From the NCBI RefSeq assembly GCF_016793705.1, contig NZ_JAEULO010000041.1:175109-239108 (forward strand): a DNA stretch of 64,000 bases. Reading direction: 5' to 3'. Below are positions 31,035-39,944 of this stretch, piece after piece. The stretch is from Tabrizicola sp. GTDB taxonomy: Bacteria > Pseudomonadota > Alphaproteobacteria > Rhodobacterales > Rhodobacteraceae. The notes beneath the pieces are model-generated. The model worked only from the letters and a program-made list of their open reading frames with translations, did not search any database and was not told where the DNA came from. The number at the start of each line of letters is the position of its first letter. The first letter of the stretch is position 1. The position numbers and the translations under genes are program-made.

Positions 31035-31384
31035 CCCTCCGCCTCGATGCCCGACTGCGGCAACAGTGTCGCGACCTTGTAGAGCAGGCTGCGTGCCGCC
31101 TTCGCCCGCGGGTTCCCCTCTTGCCCCACATGGCGTAGCCCCTCGACCAGCGCCTCCAGTTCGTCCGGCGTCAGCATGGTCGGCGGCAGCATCAGGGGGG
31201 AGCGCAGGATGTAGCCCAGACCGCGCTCGCCCGTCACCGGCAGGCCGCTGGTCGCAAGCATTTCCATGTCGCGCCAGATCGTGCGGGTCGAAACCCCGAG
31301 TCGCGTGGCAAGTTCTGCCGCCGTATGCAACCGCCCGTCGCGCAGTTCTTGCACGATGTCATACAGGCGGGCGTCACGTTTCAT
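31031..31384 (-). CDS. Short HTH regulator (YafY/DeoR-like, no WYL domain)
   Basis: A 117-residue protein: the N-terminal winged helix (RDARLYDIVQELRDGRLHTA, then RLGVSTRTIWRDMEML) is the HTH_11/YafY type. The usual ~150-residue WYL effector domain is missing; only a short helical tail follows (DELEALVEGLRHVGQ...). The length looks natural because the frame ends cleanly with a proper stop overlapping its neighbour. An inverted repeat lies 30 bases upstream, a candidate autoregulatory operator. Confidence 0.82.
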   Translation of the reverse strand: MKRDARLYDIVQELRDGRLHTAAELATRLGVSTRTIWRDMEMLATSGLPVTGERGLGYILRSPLMLPPTMLTPDELEALVEGLRHVGQEGNPRAKAARSLLYKVATLLPQSGIEAEG

Positions 31385-31413
31385 GCGGATTCCGGGGGTG
31401 CGGGGCGGGACTT

Positions 31414-31433
31414 ACTGACAAAATACTGTCAGT
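31414..31433. promoter_or_regulatory. Candidate operator upstream of the short HTH regulator
   Basis: ACTGACA (31414-31420) and TGTCAGT (31427-31433) form a perfect 7-base inverted repeat with a 6-base spacer, 30 bases before the start of the HTH gene. The size suits a dimeric winged-helix repressor. It is also about 50 bases upstream of the tatA promoter candidate. Confidence 0.5.
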
Positions 31434-31461
31434 TGATTGCGATCTGCAAGCCGGTTCGGGC

Positions 31462-31490
31462 TTGGAAGGCGGGGCGGGCTGGTCCTAATA
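31462..31490 (+). promoter_or_regulatory. Candidate tatABC promoter
   Basis: TTGGAA (31462-31467), a 17-base spacer and CTAATA (31485-31490) lie 55 bases before the tatA ATG. The pattern is consistent with a housekeeping sigma factor; it is a sequence match only. Confidence 0.4.
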
Positions 31491-31545
31491 CGGGGCAGAC
31501 AGACACTGCCGCCCCCGCGGGGGGCATGAATCGGAGGGTAATCCC

Positions 31546-31761
31546 ATGCTCAACAATATCGGTCTTCCCGGTCTTCTTCTGATCGCCGTCGTGGTCCTCG
31601 TGCTTTTCGGCAAGGGCAAGGTGTCCAGCCTGATGGGCGAGGTCGGCAAGGGCATCACCGCCTTCAAGAAGGGCGTGAACGACGGCACCAAGGAACTGGA
31701 AGACGCCAAGGCCGCCGAAGCCAAGGACGTGACGCCCGCCGCCGAGAAGGACAAGGCCTGA
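31546..31761 (+). CDS. tatA: Twin-arginine translocase subunit TatA
   Basis: TatA oligomers form the conduit for folded proteins with twin-arginine signals. The 71-residue product has one N-terminal helix (IGLPGLLLIAVVVLVLFG) ending in the FG hinge, followed by an amphipathic helix (KVSSLMGEVGKGITAFKKG) and a charged Ala/Lys/Asp tail. First gene of tatABC. The BMP-type binding protein at 59079-60092 in this window carries a twin-arginine signal and is a likely client. Confidence 0.95.
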   Translation: MLNNIGLPGLLLIAVVVLVLFGKGKVSSLMGEVGKGITAFKKGVNDGTKELEDAKAAEAKDVTPAAEKDKA

Positions 31762-31786
31762 TCCACGGGGCTTTGGGGGACGCAGA

Positions 31787-32383
31787 ATGGATCTCAGCTG
31801 GTCCGAACTTCTTGTCGTCGGCATCGTCGCGCTGATCATCATCGGCCCGAAGGACCTGCCCGGCATGTTCCGCGAATTGGGGCGCTTCACGGCGAAGATC
31901 CGCGCGATGGGGCGCGAGTTCAGCCGGGCGATGGAGCAGGCAGCGAAGGAATCCGGTGTCAAGGACGTGGCCGACGACCTGCGCAACGTCACCTCGGCCA
32001 AGTCGATGGGGTTGGACGCCGTGAAGTCCGCCGCCGACCGGTTCGAGAAGTGGGACCCGCTAAAGAACGCGGCCAAGCCGACGAAACCGCTGACCCCGCC
32101 GCCGATGCCGGGCGTCGCCGCCCCGGCCGTCGCGGCCGCCGAGGCGAGCGCGGCCCCGGCGGTTTCGGAAACCATCGCCGCGCCCGCGACCCCTTCGGTG
32201 GGACCCGCGACGGCGGCGCTTTACGAAAGGAAGGCGGCGCGCAAGGCGGTGCTCGACGATGCTTCGGCCAAGCTGCGCGCGATTTCCGATCCCGCACCGG
32301 CGGGCACCGCATCGGCGCCCGCCGCCAAGGCCCCGGGACGGCGCCGCAAGAAGGCAGACCCCACGAGCGGTGACGCGACATGA
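31787..32383 (+). CDS. tatB: Twin-arginine translocase subunit TatB
   Basis: TatB forms the substrate receptor with TatC. The 198-residue product has MDLSWSELLVVGIVALIIIG-PKDLP (single helix and hinge), an amphipathic helix (FRELGRFTAKIRAMG) and a long disordered Pro/Ala-rich tail. The order tatA-tatB-tatC and the overlap with tatC (ATGA) support the TatB assignment over a second TatA. Confidence 0.94.
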   Translation: MDLSWSELLVVGIVALIIIGPKDLPGMFRELGRFTAKIRAMGREFSRAMEQAAKESGVKDVADDLRNVTSAKSMGLDAVKSAADRFEKWDPLKNAAKPTKPLTPPPMPGVAAPAVAAAEASAAPAVSETIAAPATPSVGPATAALYERKAARKAVLDDASAKLRAISDPAPAGTASAPAAKAPGRRRKKADPTSGDAT

Positions 32384-33288
32384 ACACCAGGGATGACATC
32401 GACGACAGCTCGGCCCCGCTGGTCGAACATCTGATCGAACTGCGCAACCGGCTGATCTGGTCGATTGCCGCCTTCGTTGTGGCGATGATCGTGGTATTTC
32501 CGTTTGCCAAGACCATTCTCGGCTTCCTCTTGAAGCCGATCGAAGAGGCGATGCGGGATCTGGGCAACCCGAACCCGGTGATGCAGTACACCGCGCCGCA
32601 GGAACTTCTGTTCACCTACTTCCACATCTCGGTGGTCGGCGGGCTGGCGCTGGCCTTTCCGGTCATCGCCTACCAGCTGTGGCGATTTGTGGCTCCGGGC
32701 CTCTACCGCAGTGAAAAGCAGGCGTTCCTGCCGTTCCTGATCGCCTCTCCCGTCCTGTTCCTGGCCGGGGCGGGCTTCGCGCAATACATCGTCACCCCCC
32801 TGGCGATGCGCTTCTTCCTGGGCTTTGCCGACCTGCCCTCGATGGTGTCGGCCGCGCTTTTGCAGCTGCAGGGCCTGCCCGCGGAGACCGCGACCGGATC
32901 CGCGACCGGCGATGGGATCGCCATTGTCTTCCAGGGCAAAGTTGACCAGACGCTGGACATCAGCCTGAAGCTGATCATGGCCTTCGGGCTCTGCTTCCAG
33001 ATGCCGGTCCTTCTGACGCTGATGGGCAAGGCCGGTCTGGCAAGCTCGGCCGGGCTTGCCGGAATGCGCCGCTATGCCATTGTCATCATGATGCTGGTGT
33101 CGGCGCTTGTCACCCCGCCCGACGTGATGAGCATGATGATCCTCTTCTCGGCGATCTATCCCCTGTACGAAGTGTCGATCTTCCTGATCCGTCGCATGGA
33201 AAAGCGGCGCGAGGCCGAACTGCGCGCCGAGGGCCTGTGGGACGAAGAGGAAGATGCCGCCACGGACCCGGCCGGGACCAAGTCGTGA
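32380..33288 (+). CDS. tatC: Twin-arginine translocase subunit TatC
   Basis: TatC is the multi-spanning Tat receptor core that binds the RR signal. The 302-residue product has six hydrophobic segments, with the conserved N-terminal APLVEHLIELRNRLI and later FLFGAG-like (VLFLAGAGFAQYIV) and TPPDVMSMM elements. The loop between helices 3 and 4 is enlarged (ATGSATGDGIAIVFQG). The stop overlaps the GTG start of the DUF815 gene. Confidence 0.95.
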   Translation: MNTRDDIDDSSAPLVEHLIELRNRLIWSIAAFVVAMIVVFPFAKTILGFLLKPIEEAMRDLGNPNPVMQYTAPQELLFTYFHISVVGGLALAFPVIAYQLWRFVAPGLYRSEKQAFLPFLIASPVLFLAGAGFAQYIVTPLAMRFFLGFADLPSMVSAALLQLQGLPAETATGSATGDGIAIVFQGKVDQTLDISLKLIMAFGLCFQMPVLLTLMGKAGLASSAGLAGMRRYAIVIMMLVSALVTPPDVMSMMILFSAIYPLYEVSIFLIRRMEKRREAELRAEGLWDEEEDAATDPAGTKS

Positions 33289-34124
33289 CCGACCCGCTCG
33301 ACCGCATCGCGGCGGCGCTGGAACGGCTGGCCCCGGCGCCAATGCCAGCGCCTGACTTCGCCGCCGAGGCCTTCGTCTGGCATACCGCGCCCGACCGGCT
33401 GGAGCCCGTGGCGCAGGTCGCGCGGGTCGACCTGTCGCTCTTGATCGGCGTCAACCGCTCGCGCGATACGCTCCTAGAGAACACCCGCCATTTCGCCGCC
33501 GGGCTGCCCGCCAACAACGCGCTGCTCTGGGGCGCACGGGGGATGGGGAAGTCGTCGCTGGTGAAGGCGGTCCACGCCGCCGTCAGGGCCGAGGGGCATG
33601 ACCTGAAGATCGTGGAACTCAGCCGCGAGGACCTTCCGTCCGTCCAGCGCCTGCTTCAGCATCTGCGCGCGGCGCCGCATCGCTTCCTCCTCTTCTGCGA
33701 CGACCTGTCGTTCTCCCACGACGACCAGCACTACAAGAGCCTGAAGGCGGTGCTGGACGGCGGCATCGAAGGGCGGCCGGAAAACGTGCTTTTCTACGCC
33801 ACCTCGAACCGCCGCCACCTGATGCCGCGCGACATGATCGACAACGAACGGTCCACCGCGATCAACCCGGGCGAAGCGGTGGAGGAAAAGGTCTCGCTCT
33901 CCGACCGGTTCGGGCTCTGGCTTGGCTTCCATCCCTGCTCGCAGGACGATTACCTGGAGATGATCCGCGGCTATTGCGCGGCGCATGGCGTCAAGGTCCC
34001 CGACGACCGTCTGCAAGCCGAAGCGATCGAATGGCAGGCCACGCGCGGGGCGCGGTCGGGCCGGGTGGCCTGGCAGTTCTTCTGTGACCTTGCGGCCCGC
34101 GAAGGGGTGCGCATCCGCGCCTGA
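33285..34124 (+). CDS. DUF815-family AAA+-like ATPase
   Basis: A 279-residue cytoplasmic ATPase. Walker A WGARGMGKSSLVKA lies near residue 85, and the Walker B-like LLFCDDLSFSHDD and sensor-like FYATSNRRHLMPR follow. This set defines the DUF815 (YifB/ClpX-like P-loop) family of unknown role. The GTG at 33285 overlaps the tatC stop (GTGA). In many rhodobacters serS follows tatC; here this gene takes that position. Function unknown. Confidence 0.87.
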   Translation: MTDPLDRIAAALERLAPAPMPAPDFAAEAFVWHTAPDRLEPVAQVARVDLSLLIGVNRSRDTLLENTRHFAAGLPANNALLWGARGMGKSSLVKAVHAAVRAEGHDLKIVELSREDLPSVQRLLQHLRAAPHRFLLFCDDLSFSHDDQHYKSLKAVLDGGIEGRPENVLFYATSNRRHLMPRDMIDNERSTAINPGEAVEEKVSLSDRFGLWLGFHPCSQDDYLEMIRGYCAAHGVKVPDDRLQAEAIEWQATRGARSGRVAWQFFCDLAAREGVRIRA

Positions 34125-34176
34125 CATATGATCTTCACTTGCAGCGCGGCGCATCTCGCCTTAGGCGGGAAGCATC

Positions 34177-35451
34177 ATGATCACTGAAATCCTGGTCATC
34201 CTGGCCCTGATCGTCCTGAACGGCGTGCTCGCCATGTCCGAGCTGGCCATCGTCAGCGCCCGTCCCGCCCGGCTGAAGCCGCTGGAAGCGAAAAGCCGCG
34301 GTGCGCGCATGGCCCTGCGGCTGGCCGAGCATCCGGGGCGGTTCCTGTCGACCGTGCAGATCGGCATCACCGCTGTCGGTGTCCTCTCCGGAGCGCTGTC
34401 GGGGGCGACCCTGGGCCTGCGCCTGCAAGGCTGGCTGCAAGCTCAAGGCGTCGATTCCGACTGGGCCTCGACCCTTGGCGTCGGGGGCGTGGTGGTGCTG
34501 ATCACCTATGTCAGCCTGATCGTGGGCGAGCTGGTGCCGAAGCAGATGGCCTTGCGCAATGCCGAAGGGGTCGCGATCCGCATGGCCCCGGCGATGACCT
34601 TCCTGTCGGTGATCGGCGCGCCCCTGGTCTGGTTCCTTGACAAATCCGGCAAGGCGCTCTTGTGGCTCCTCGGCCAGCGCGGCGAAAGCGAAAACCGGGT
34701 CACGGAGGAGGAGGTTCACGTGCTCCTTGCCGAAGCCCACGAAGGCGGCGTGCTCGAAACCGAGGAACGCGAGATGATCACCGGCGTGATGCGGCTCTCC
34801 GACCGCACCGCGCGTGCCCTGATGACCCCGCGCCACGAGGTCGAGATGCTGCCTCTCGACGCCACCGGCGCCGAGGCGGTGGCCGCGATCCGCAAGGTCG
34901 CCCGCCCGAGGATGCCCGTTGCCAATGCCGAGGGCGAGGTGATTGGGATCGTGCTTCTCTCTGACGCTTTCCAGGCGGTCTCCCGCCGCGAGACACTGGA
35001 CCTGAAGGCGCTGGTCCGCGACGTGCCGGTGGTGTCCGATCAGGCCGAGGCGCTGGATGTCCTTGAAATATTGCAGAAGTCGGAACACCATTTCGCGCTG
35101 GTCTATGACGAGTACGGCCATTTTGAGGGCATTCTCACCACTGGCGATGTGCTGGAGGCAATCACCGGCGCGGTCGCCTCCAGCGACACTGACGAACCCG
35201 CCATCATCACGCGCGAAGACGGCAGCTACCTCGTCGCGGGCTGGATGCCGGTGGACGAATTCTGCGACCGCCTCGGCCTGCCGCGTGCCATGGCCGGGGA
35301 ATATGATACCGTCGCGGGCCTTGTGCTGCATCAGCTCGGCCAGATCCCGGACCTGGGTGCGCACTTCACCGCAGAAGGCTACCGCTTCGAGGTGATCGAC
35401 CTCGACGGTCGCCGCATCGACAAGGTGCTGGTCGCCGAGGTCCCGGACTGA
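34177..35451 (+). CDS. CNNM/CorC-type hemolysin-family membrane protein
   Basis: A 424-residue protein with an N-terminal CNNM (DUF21) membrane domain (four hydrophobic segments, residues 1-150; MSELAIVSARPARLK), two CBS domains (about 200-325; LMTPRHEVEML and ALVYDEYGHFEGILT) and a C-terminal CorC/HlyC domain (about 340-424). The family mediates Mg2+/divalent cation efflux or homeostasis; the 'hemolysin' label is historical. 52 bases separate it from the DUF815 gene. Convergent with the NlpD-like gene. Confidence 0.9.
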   Translation: MITEILVILALIVLNGVLAMSELAIVSARPARLKPLEAKSRGARMALRLAEHPGRFLSTVQIGITAVGVLSGALSGATLGLRLQGWLQAQGVDSDWASTLGVGGVVVLITYVSLIVGELVPKQMALRNAEGVAIRMAPAMTFLSVIGAPLVWFLDKSGKALLWLLGQRGESENRVTEEEVHVLLAEAHEGGVLETEEREMITGVMRLSDRTARALMTPRHEVEMLPLDATGAEAVAAIRKVARPRMPVANAEGEVIGIVLLSDAFQAVSRRETLDLKALVRDVPVVSDQAEALDVLEILQKSEHHFALVYDEYGHFEGILTTGDVLEAITGAVASSDTDEPAIITREDGSYLVAGWMPVDEFCDRLGLPRAMAGEYDTVAGLVLHQLGQIPDLGAHFTAEGYRFEVIDLDGRRIDKVLVAEVPD

Positions 35452-35544
35452 TTGCCGGACGGCGCCGCGCTTGGGCTCAGCACGATCTTCCTGCGAAAAC
35501 TCGATCTCTGCGATCTTGTGCGAGACAGAATCGTGCCCTGCCTG

Positions 35545-36708
35545 CTATTGCAGATAGCCCACCGGGTCGAAGCTCTGTTTCGAGGTATTCCGCACCTCGA
35601 AATGGACGAACGCCGGATCGCCCGCCGCGACCTTGCCGATCTCCTGCCCGCGCTTCACCTTGTCGCCCTTCTTCACCACCATGCCGCTGACCCCGACATA
35701 GACCGTCAGCAGATCGCCCGCGTGGCGGATGATCACGATGCCCTTGCCGTTGGTGTCCGACGACAGCACCGTGACCGTCCCCGCATCGGCCGCCTTCACC
35801 GGGCTGCCTGCCGCCGCGGCGATGTCGATGCCCTGGTTCTTCTTCGCGTCATAGCCGCGGATGATCTTGCCCGAGGCCGGCATCGCCATCTTCGAGGGCT
35901 TGGTCTTCTCCGCCCCCATGTCGGGCGAGGCAGGGGTGCCCTTGGGCTTGGTGCCGCTCGCCTCGGTCTTCTCGTCCGGAAGCGGCTTCTTGGCCGAGGG
36001 CGGCTCCGGTGTGGGGCTGCCCGCGCCCGGCGCGGTCGGCACCGGTTCGGGGTCTGGCGCGGCTGCGGTGGCGACGGGGATGATCAGCGTCTGTCCCTCG
36101 CGCACCGCCATGTCAGAGCCGAGCTGGTTCCAGTCGGCCAGCGCCTTGGCCGAGACGTTGTAGGTCCGCGCGATGGTGAAGGCGGTCTCACCCCGGGCGA
36201 CGCGGTGGGTCAAGGGCTGGCCCGACACCGGCTTCGACGCGGCTGGCGAGGTGGCGACGGGCGTCGGCCCCGCCTCATCCAGTGCGGTCGTCGCGATCGA
36301 GGTGATGTCCACCGAGCCCCCAGAGACGGTGCCGCCGATCACCGCGGGCTGCGGGGTGGCCGAGACGCGCTTTGGCAGCAGCAGCATTTCGCCTTCGCGC
36401 AGCGGGTCGGTCGGCCGCAGCGCATTGGTCCGTGCTAGGTCCTCGGGATTCATGCCCAGTCGGCCCGCCATGCTGGCGACCGTCTCGCCGCGTCGGGCGG
36501 TGGCCATCTGATAGTCGGGGTAGGAGATGATGCCATTGCCGTCGGGCGTGGGCGCCGCCGCTGTGGCCTGGCGCGCGGCATCCGACGTGTCGCCGCCGCC
36601 GGCGCGCAGGTCCCAGTCCAGGTTGCCGGTGTCCATGCATCCAGCCAGCGCCAAGGCACTTGCGCCAAGCACCAGCGTGGCCCGCAATCTTGATCCCGTT
36701 CTTGCCAT
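35545..36708 (-). CDS. NlpD-like lipoprotein: two LysM and a degenerate M23 domain
   Basis: The 387-residue lipoprotein has a lipobox LALAGC (Cys24), LysM 1 (about 68-118, ARRGETVASMAGRLGMNPED), LysM 2 (about 168-213, HRVARGETAFTIARTYNVSA), a Pro-rich linker and a C-terminal M23/LytM domain (KNQGIDIAAAAGSPVKAADA). The LytM zinc ligands are largely missing: the first His position reads Asn-Gln-Gly, the middle one YVGVSG, and the final HxH has only VHFEVR. This is the state of amidase activators such as NlpD and EnvC. It ends the surE-pcm cluster. Confidence 0.9.
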   Translation of the reverse strand: MARTGSRLRATLVLGASALALAGCMDTGNLDWDLRAGGGDTSDAARQATAAAPTPDGNGIISYPDYQMATARRGETVASMAGRLGMNPEDLARTNALRPTDPLREGEMLLLPKRVSATPQPAVIGGTVSGGSVDITSIATTALDEAGPTPVATSPAASKPVSGQPLTHRVARGETAFTIARTYNVSAKALADWNQLGSDMAVREGQTLIIPVATAAAPDPEPVPTAPGAGSPTPEPPSAKKPLPDEKTEASGTKPKGTPASPDMGAEKTKPSKMAMPASGKIIRGYDAKKNQGIDIAAAAGSPVKAADAGTVTVLSSDTNGKGIVIIRHAGDLLTVYVGVSGMVVKKGDKVKRGQEIGKVAAGDPAFVHFEVRNTSKQSFDPVGYLQ

Positions 36709-36765
36709 GTCGTCCCGCCTGATGTTCTGCCTGCCCGGGTTCGGCCCGGTTTATGGGCGCGAATG

Positions 36766-37437
36766 TTACTCGGAGCCGATCCCTTCGACCAGTGGGACAA
36801 AGCGCACTGGGCGAAGTTCTTCGTAGTCGAAACCGCTTTGGGTCCGCGTGACCTTGATCAGCGCCTGCACCGCGTCGGACTGGCCGACCGGCACCACCAT
36901 GATCCCGCCGGGCTTCAGCTGCTCCAGCAGCGGCCCCGGAGGGTCTTCCGCAGCCGCCGTCACCAGGATGCGGTCGAAGGGCGCCTGGTCCGGCAAGCCG
37001 TGCGATCCGTCCGCGGTAATGGCCGTGATGTTCACCAGATCAAGCTGGCGAAACAGTTCGCTCGCCTCGCGCACCAGACGGCGGTAGCGGTCCACCGTGT
37101 AGACCCGCCGCGCCAGCTGCGACAGGATCGCCGCCTGGTAGCCCGACCCGGTGCCCACCTCCAGCACCGTGTCGCGCGGGTTCACCTGCAGCGCCTGCGT
37201 CATCAGCCCCACGACCGAGGGCTGGCTGATCGTCTGGCCGCAGGCGATGGGCAGCGGCATGTCGTCATAGGCACGGTCGGCGAAGATGCCGCGCACGAAA
37301 AGCCCGCGGTCGATCCGCTCCATCGCGGTCAGCACGCGGCTGTCGGTCACGCCGCGCGTGCGGAGGGCAAAGAGAAAGCGCATCTTGCGTTCGGCAAGCA
37401 GATCGGAGGTCGGTTCGTCCTCCGGTCCCTGGGTCAT
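36766..37437 (-). CDS. pcm: Protein-L-isoaspartate O-methyltransferase
   Basis: Pcm repairs isoaspartyl damage in aged proteins using S-adenosylmethionine. The 223-residue product has the specific [17 protein letters not shown] followed by the SAM-binding [15 protein letters not shown] and [12 protein letters not shown], and [12 protein letters not shown]. Its start overlaps the surE stop (ATGA), the classical surE-pcm coupling. Expression is with surE and the downstream lipoprotein. Confidence 0.95.
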   Translation of the reverse strand: MTQGPEDEPTSDLLAERKMRFLFALRTRGVTDSRVLTAMERIDRGLFVRGIFADRAYDDMPLPIACGQTISQPSVVGLMTQALQVNPRDTVLEVGTGSGYQAAILSQLARRVYTVDRYRRLVREASELFRQLDLVNITAITADGSHGLPDQAPFDRILVTAAAEDPPGPLLEQLKPGGIMVVPVGQSDAVQALIKVTRTQSGFDYEELRPVRFVPLVEGIGSE

Positions 37438-38219
37438 GCCAGCCTTGCCTCAAGTTCTGCCAGCAGATCGTGCGCCGTCAGGTCGGCCCGCATCGGCGTG
37501 ATCGAGATGTAGCCGTCCAGGTTCACTGCTGCGTCGCTGCCAGGCAGGGTCGGTGTGTGCTGGTGGCCGCCCTTGATCCACAGGAACTTGCGGCCCGAGG
37601 GCGAGTTGTGCGCGTCAACCGAGAAGGCCGTATCCCGCCGGAACCCCTGCGGGGCGACCATCATTCCCCTGGTCTCGGCCGCCGAAAGCGGCGGGAAGTT
37701 CACGTTGTAGAAGGCGCGATAGTCGCCCTCCGCCCAAAGCCCCTTGTCCAGCAGCGCCCGCACGACTGCCGCGCCATGGACCCGCGCGCTGTCGAACGGA
37801 TCGGCCAGCCGCGCATTGTCCGGCCCGAAGAACTGCGACAGCGCAATCGCGGGTACCCCCTGCAATGCCGCCTCCATCGCCCCGCCGATGGTGCCGGAAT
37901 ACAGCACGTTCTCGGCTGCGTTGTTGCCCCGGTTCACCCCCGACAGCACCAGATCCGGCTTCGCCCCGTCCAGCACGTCATAGATCGCCGCCAGCACGCA
38001 ATCCGCCGGGCTGCCCTCGGCGGCAAACCGGCGCGGTCCCAACTCGGCGATCATCATCGGATGAGTATAGCTGATGCAATGCCCCACGCCCGACTGCTCG
38101 AAGGCCGGGGCCACGGTCCAGACCTCGCCCTCGGGCCCGGCGATCGCCATCGCGATCTCGGTCAGCACCTCAAGCCCCGGCGCGTTGATGCCGTCGTCAT
38201 TGGTGATCAGGATGCGCAT
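37434..38219 (-). CDS. surE: 5'/3'-nucleotidase SurE
   Basis: SurE is a divalent-metal-dependent nucleotidase linked to stationary-phase survival. The 261-residue product begins [19 protein letters not shown], with the metal-binding DD, and has [21 protein letters not shown] and NVNFPP. Overlaps pcm. In related genomes serS lies immediately upstream; here the upstream 156 bases lead to the divergent amino-acid transporter instead. Confidence 0.96.
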   Translation of the reverse strand: MRILITNDDGINAPGLEVLTEIAMAIAGPEGEVWTVAPAFEQSGVGHCISYTHPMMIAELGPRRFAAEGSPADCVLAAIYDVLDGAKPDLVLSGVNRGNNAAENVLYSGTIGGAMEAALQGVPAIALSQFFGPDNARLADPFDSARVHGAAVVRALLDKGLWAEGDYRAFYNVNFPPLSAAETRGMMVAPQGFRRDTAFSVDAHNSPSGRKFLWIKGGHQHTPTLPGSDAAVNLDGYISITPMRADLTAHDLLAELEARLA

Positions 38220-38332
38220 GGCGGGGGTGTCCTTCGGCTTCGACCCTGATTAGACGACCCGCCCGCCCCCTTCAAGTCGCGACGGCAGCCCGGACCGCAA
38301 GGAAACGTCCGGCGCGAAAGGAAAAGCTTGCG

Positions 38333-38359
38333 TTGCGGTGAATTGTACGTTCATATAAT
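38333..38359 (+). promoter_or_regulatory. Candidate promoter of the amino-acid ABC operon
   Basis: A good -10 hexamer TATAAT (38354-38359) is preceded by TTGCGG (38333-38338), only 15 bases away. A TGAA-N7-TTCA inverted repeat (38339-38353) fills the spacer and could be an operator. It lies 17 bases before the ATG at 38376. Sequence match only. Confidence 0.4.
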
Positions 38360-38375
38360 AAGAACAGGGGGAAGC

Positions 38376-39149
38376 ATGGCGACCAATCCGTCCGCACGGC
38401 CCGAAGCGATACGGGTCGATGATCTGCACAAGCGGTTCGGCCCGCTTCATGTACTCAAGGGAGTTTCGCTGCGCGCCTGCGAAGGCGATGTCGTGGCGGT
38501 GATCGGCGGGTCGGGATCGGGCAAGTCGACCATGCTGCGCTGCATCAACTTTCTGGAAGCGCCGACCACGGGCCGGATTTCCATCGCGGGTGAGACGGTG
38601 GCGATGCGGCCGGACGGCAGCCCCGCCGACCGCCGCCAGATCGAGCGCGTCCGGCAGTCGCTGGGGATGGTGTTCCAGAACTTCAACCTCTGGACCCATC
38701 GCAGCGTACTGGAGAACCTGATCGAGGTGCCTGTGCATGTGCTGAAGCTGCCGAAGGACGAGGCCGTGGCCCGCGCGCGCAGCCTGTTGGCCCGCGTCGG
38801 TCTGGCGGAAAAGGAAGCGGCCTATCCGGCCTTCCTGTCCGGCGGCCAGCAGCAGCGTGCCGCCATTGCGCGCGCCCTGTGCATGAACCCCAGGGCGATG
38901 CTGTTCGATGAACCCACCTCGGCGCTGGACCCCGAGCTGGTGGGCGAGGTGTTGCAGGTGATCCGCGGCCTCGCCGACGAGGGGCGGACGATGGTGCTGG
39001 TCACGCATGAGATGAAATTCGCCCGTGAGGTCGCGAGCCATGTCATCTACCTGCACAACGGCCAGATCGAGGAAGAGGGCCCGCCCGACCAGCTGTTCGG
39101 CGCGCCGAAGTCCGAACGCCTGAAGCAATTTCTGAAATCCGTCGCCTGA
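38376..39149 (+). CDS. Polar amino-acid ABC transporter, ATP-binding protein
   Basis: A 257-residue ATPase of the HisP/GlnQ class: Walker A GGSGSGKSTML, Q-loop FQNFNLWTHRSVLEN, signature LSGGQQQRAAIARAL, Walker B AMLFDEPTSALDPELVGEVL and the H-loop VTHEM. The class imports histidine, Lys/Arg/ornithine or opines. The ATG at 38376 follows GGGGGAAG. First gene of an ATPase, binding protein, permease, permease operon. Confidence 0.93.
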   Translation: MATNPSARPEAIRVDDLHKRFGPLHVLKGVSLRACEGDVVAVIGGSGSGKSTMLRCINFLEAPTTGRISIAGETVAMRPDGSPADRRQIERVRQSLGMVFQNFNLWTHRSVLENLIEVPVHVLKLPKDEAVARARSLLARVGLAEKEAAYPAFLSGGQQQRAAIARALCMNPRAMLFDEPTSALDPELVGEVLQVIRGLADEGRTMVLVTHEMKFAREVASHVIYLHNGQIEEEGPPDQLFGAPKSERLKQFLKSVA

Positions 39150-39179
39150 AAAGACGGAACAACCACCAAGGAGAGTGCC

Positions 39180-39944
39180 ATGAAACTGAAAGCCCTTGCC
39201 GCCGCGCTGATGCTGCTGGCCGCGCCGGTCGCCGCCCAGGAGGTCAAGGTCGGCATCGCGTCCGAGCCCTATCCCCCCTTCACCAGCCCCGACGCCAGCG
39301 GCAACTGGGTCGGCTGGGAGGTCGACATGATCAACGCCGTCTGCGCTGCGGCCGAGATGAAATGCGTGATCACCCCGGTGGCCTGGGACGGCATCATCCC
39401 GGCGCTGACCTCGGGGCAGATCGACGCGATCATGAATTCGATGTCGATCACGGAAGAGCGGCTGAAGACGATCGACTTCTCGGACAAGTATTACAACACG
39501 CCCACGGTGATCGCGGCGGCCAAGGGGTCGGGCATCACGCCCACCGCCGAAGGGCTGGCGGGCAAGATCATCGGCGTCCAGGTCGCGACCGTGCATGAGG
39601 CCTATGTGAACAAGCACTTCGCGGAGACCGCTGCCGAGGTGAAGGTCTACCAGACCCAGGACGAGGCCAACCAGGACCTCGCCGCCGGCCGGATCGACGC
39701 GACGCAGGCGGATTCCATCGCGCTCGACGCCTTCGTCGGTTCCGAGGCCGGGGCGTGCTGCGAGATCGCCGGTGCCGTCGCCGACGACCCGGAGGTGCTT
39801 GGCCTCGGCGTCGGCGTCGGATTGCGCAAGGGCGATGACGAGCTGAAGGCCAAGTTCAACGCCGGAATCGCCAAGATCCGCGAGGATGGCACCTACGACA
39901 CGATCACAGCCAAATACTTCGCCTCGTCGATCTACGGCGAATAA
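39180..39944 (+). CDS. Amino-acid ABC transporter, periplasmic binding protein
   Basis: A 254-residue SBP family 3 protein with signal MKLKALAAALMLLAAPVAA. Features: IASEPYPPFTSP, GWEVDMINAVC, DGIIPALTSGQIDAIMNSMS and ITEERLKTIDFSDKYY, typical of cationic or polar amino-acid binders. Cysteines at AVCAAAEMKC may form the lobe-1 disulfide as in His/Lys-binding proteins. A strong SD (CAAGGAGAG) precedes the ATG. A hairpin follows the stop. Confidence 0.92.
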   Translation: MKLKALAAALMLLAAPVAAQEVKVGIASEPYPPFTSPDASGNWVGWEVDMINAVCAAAEMKCVITPVAWDGIIPALTSGQIDAIMNSMSITEERLKTIDFSDKYYNTPTVIAAAKGSGITPTAEGLAGKIIGVQVATVHEAYVNKHFAETAAEVKVYQTQDEANQDLAAGRIDATQADSIALDAFVGSEAGACCEIAGAVADDPEVLGLGVGVGLRKGDDELKAKFNAGIAKIREDGTYDTITAKYFASSIYGE

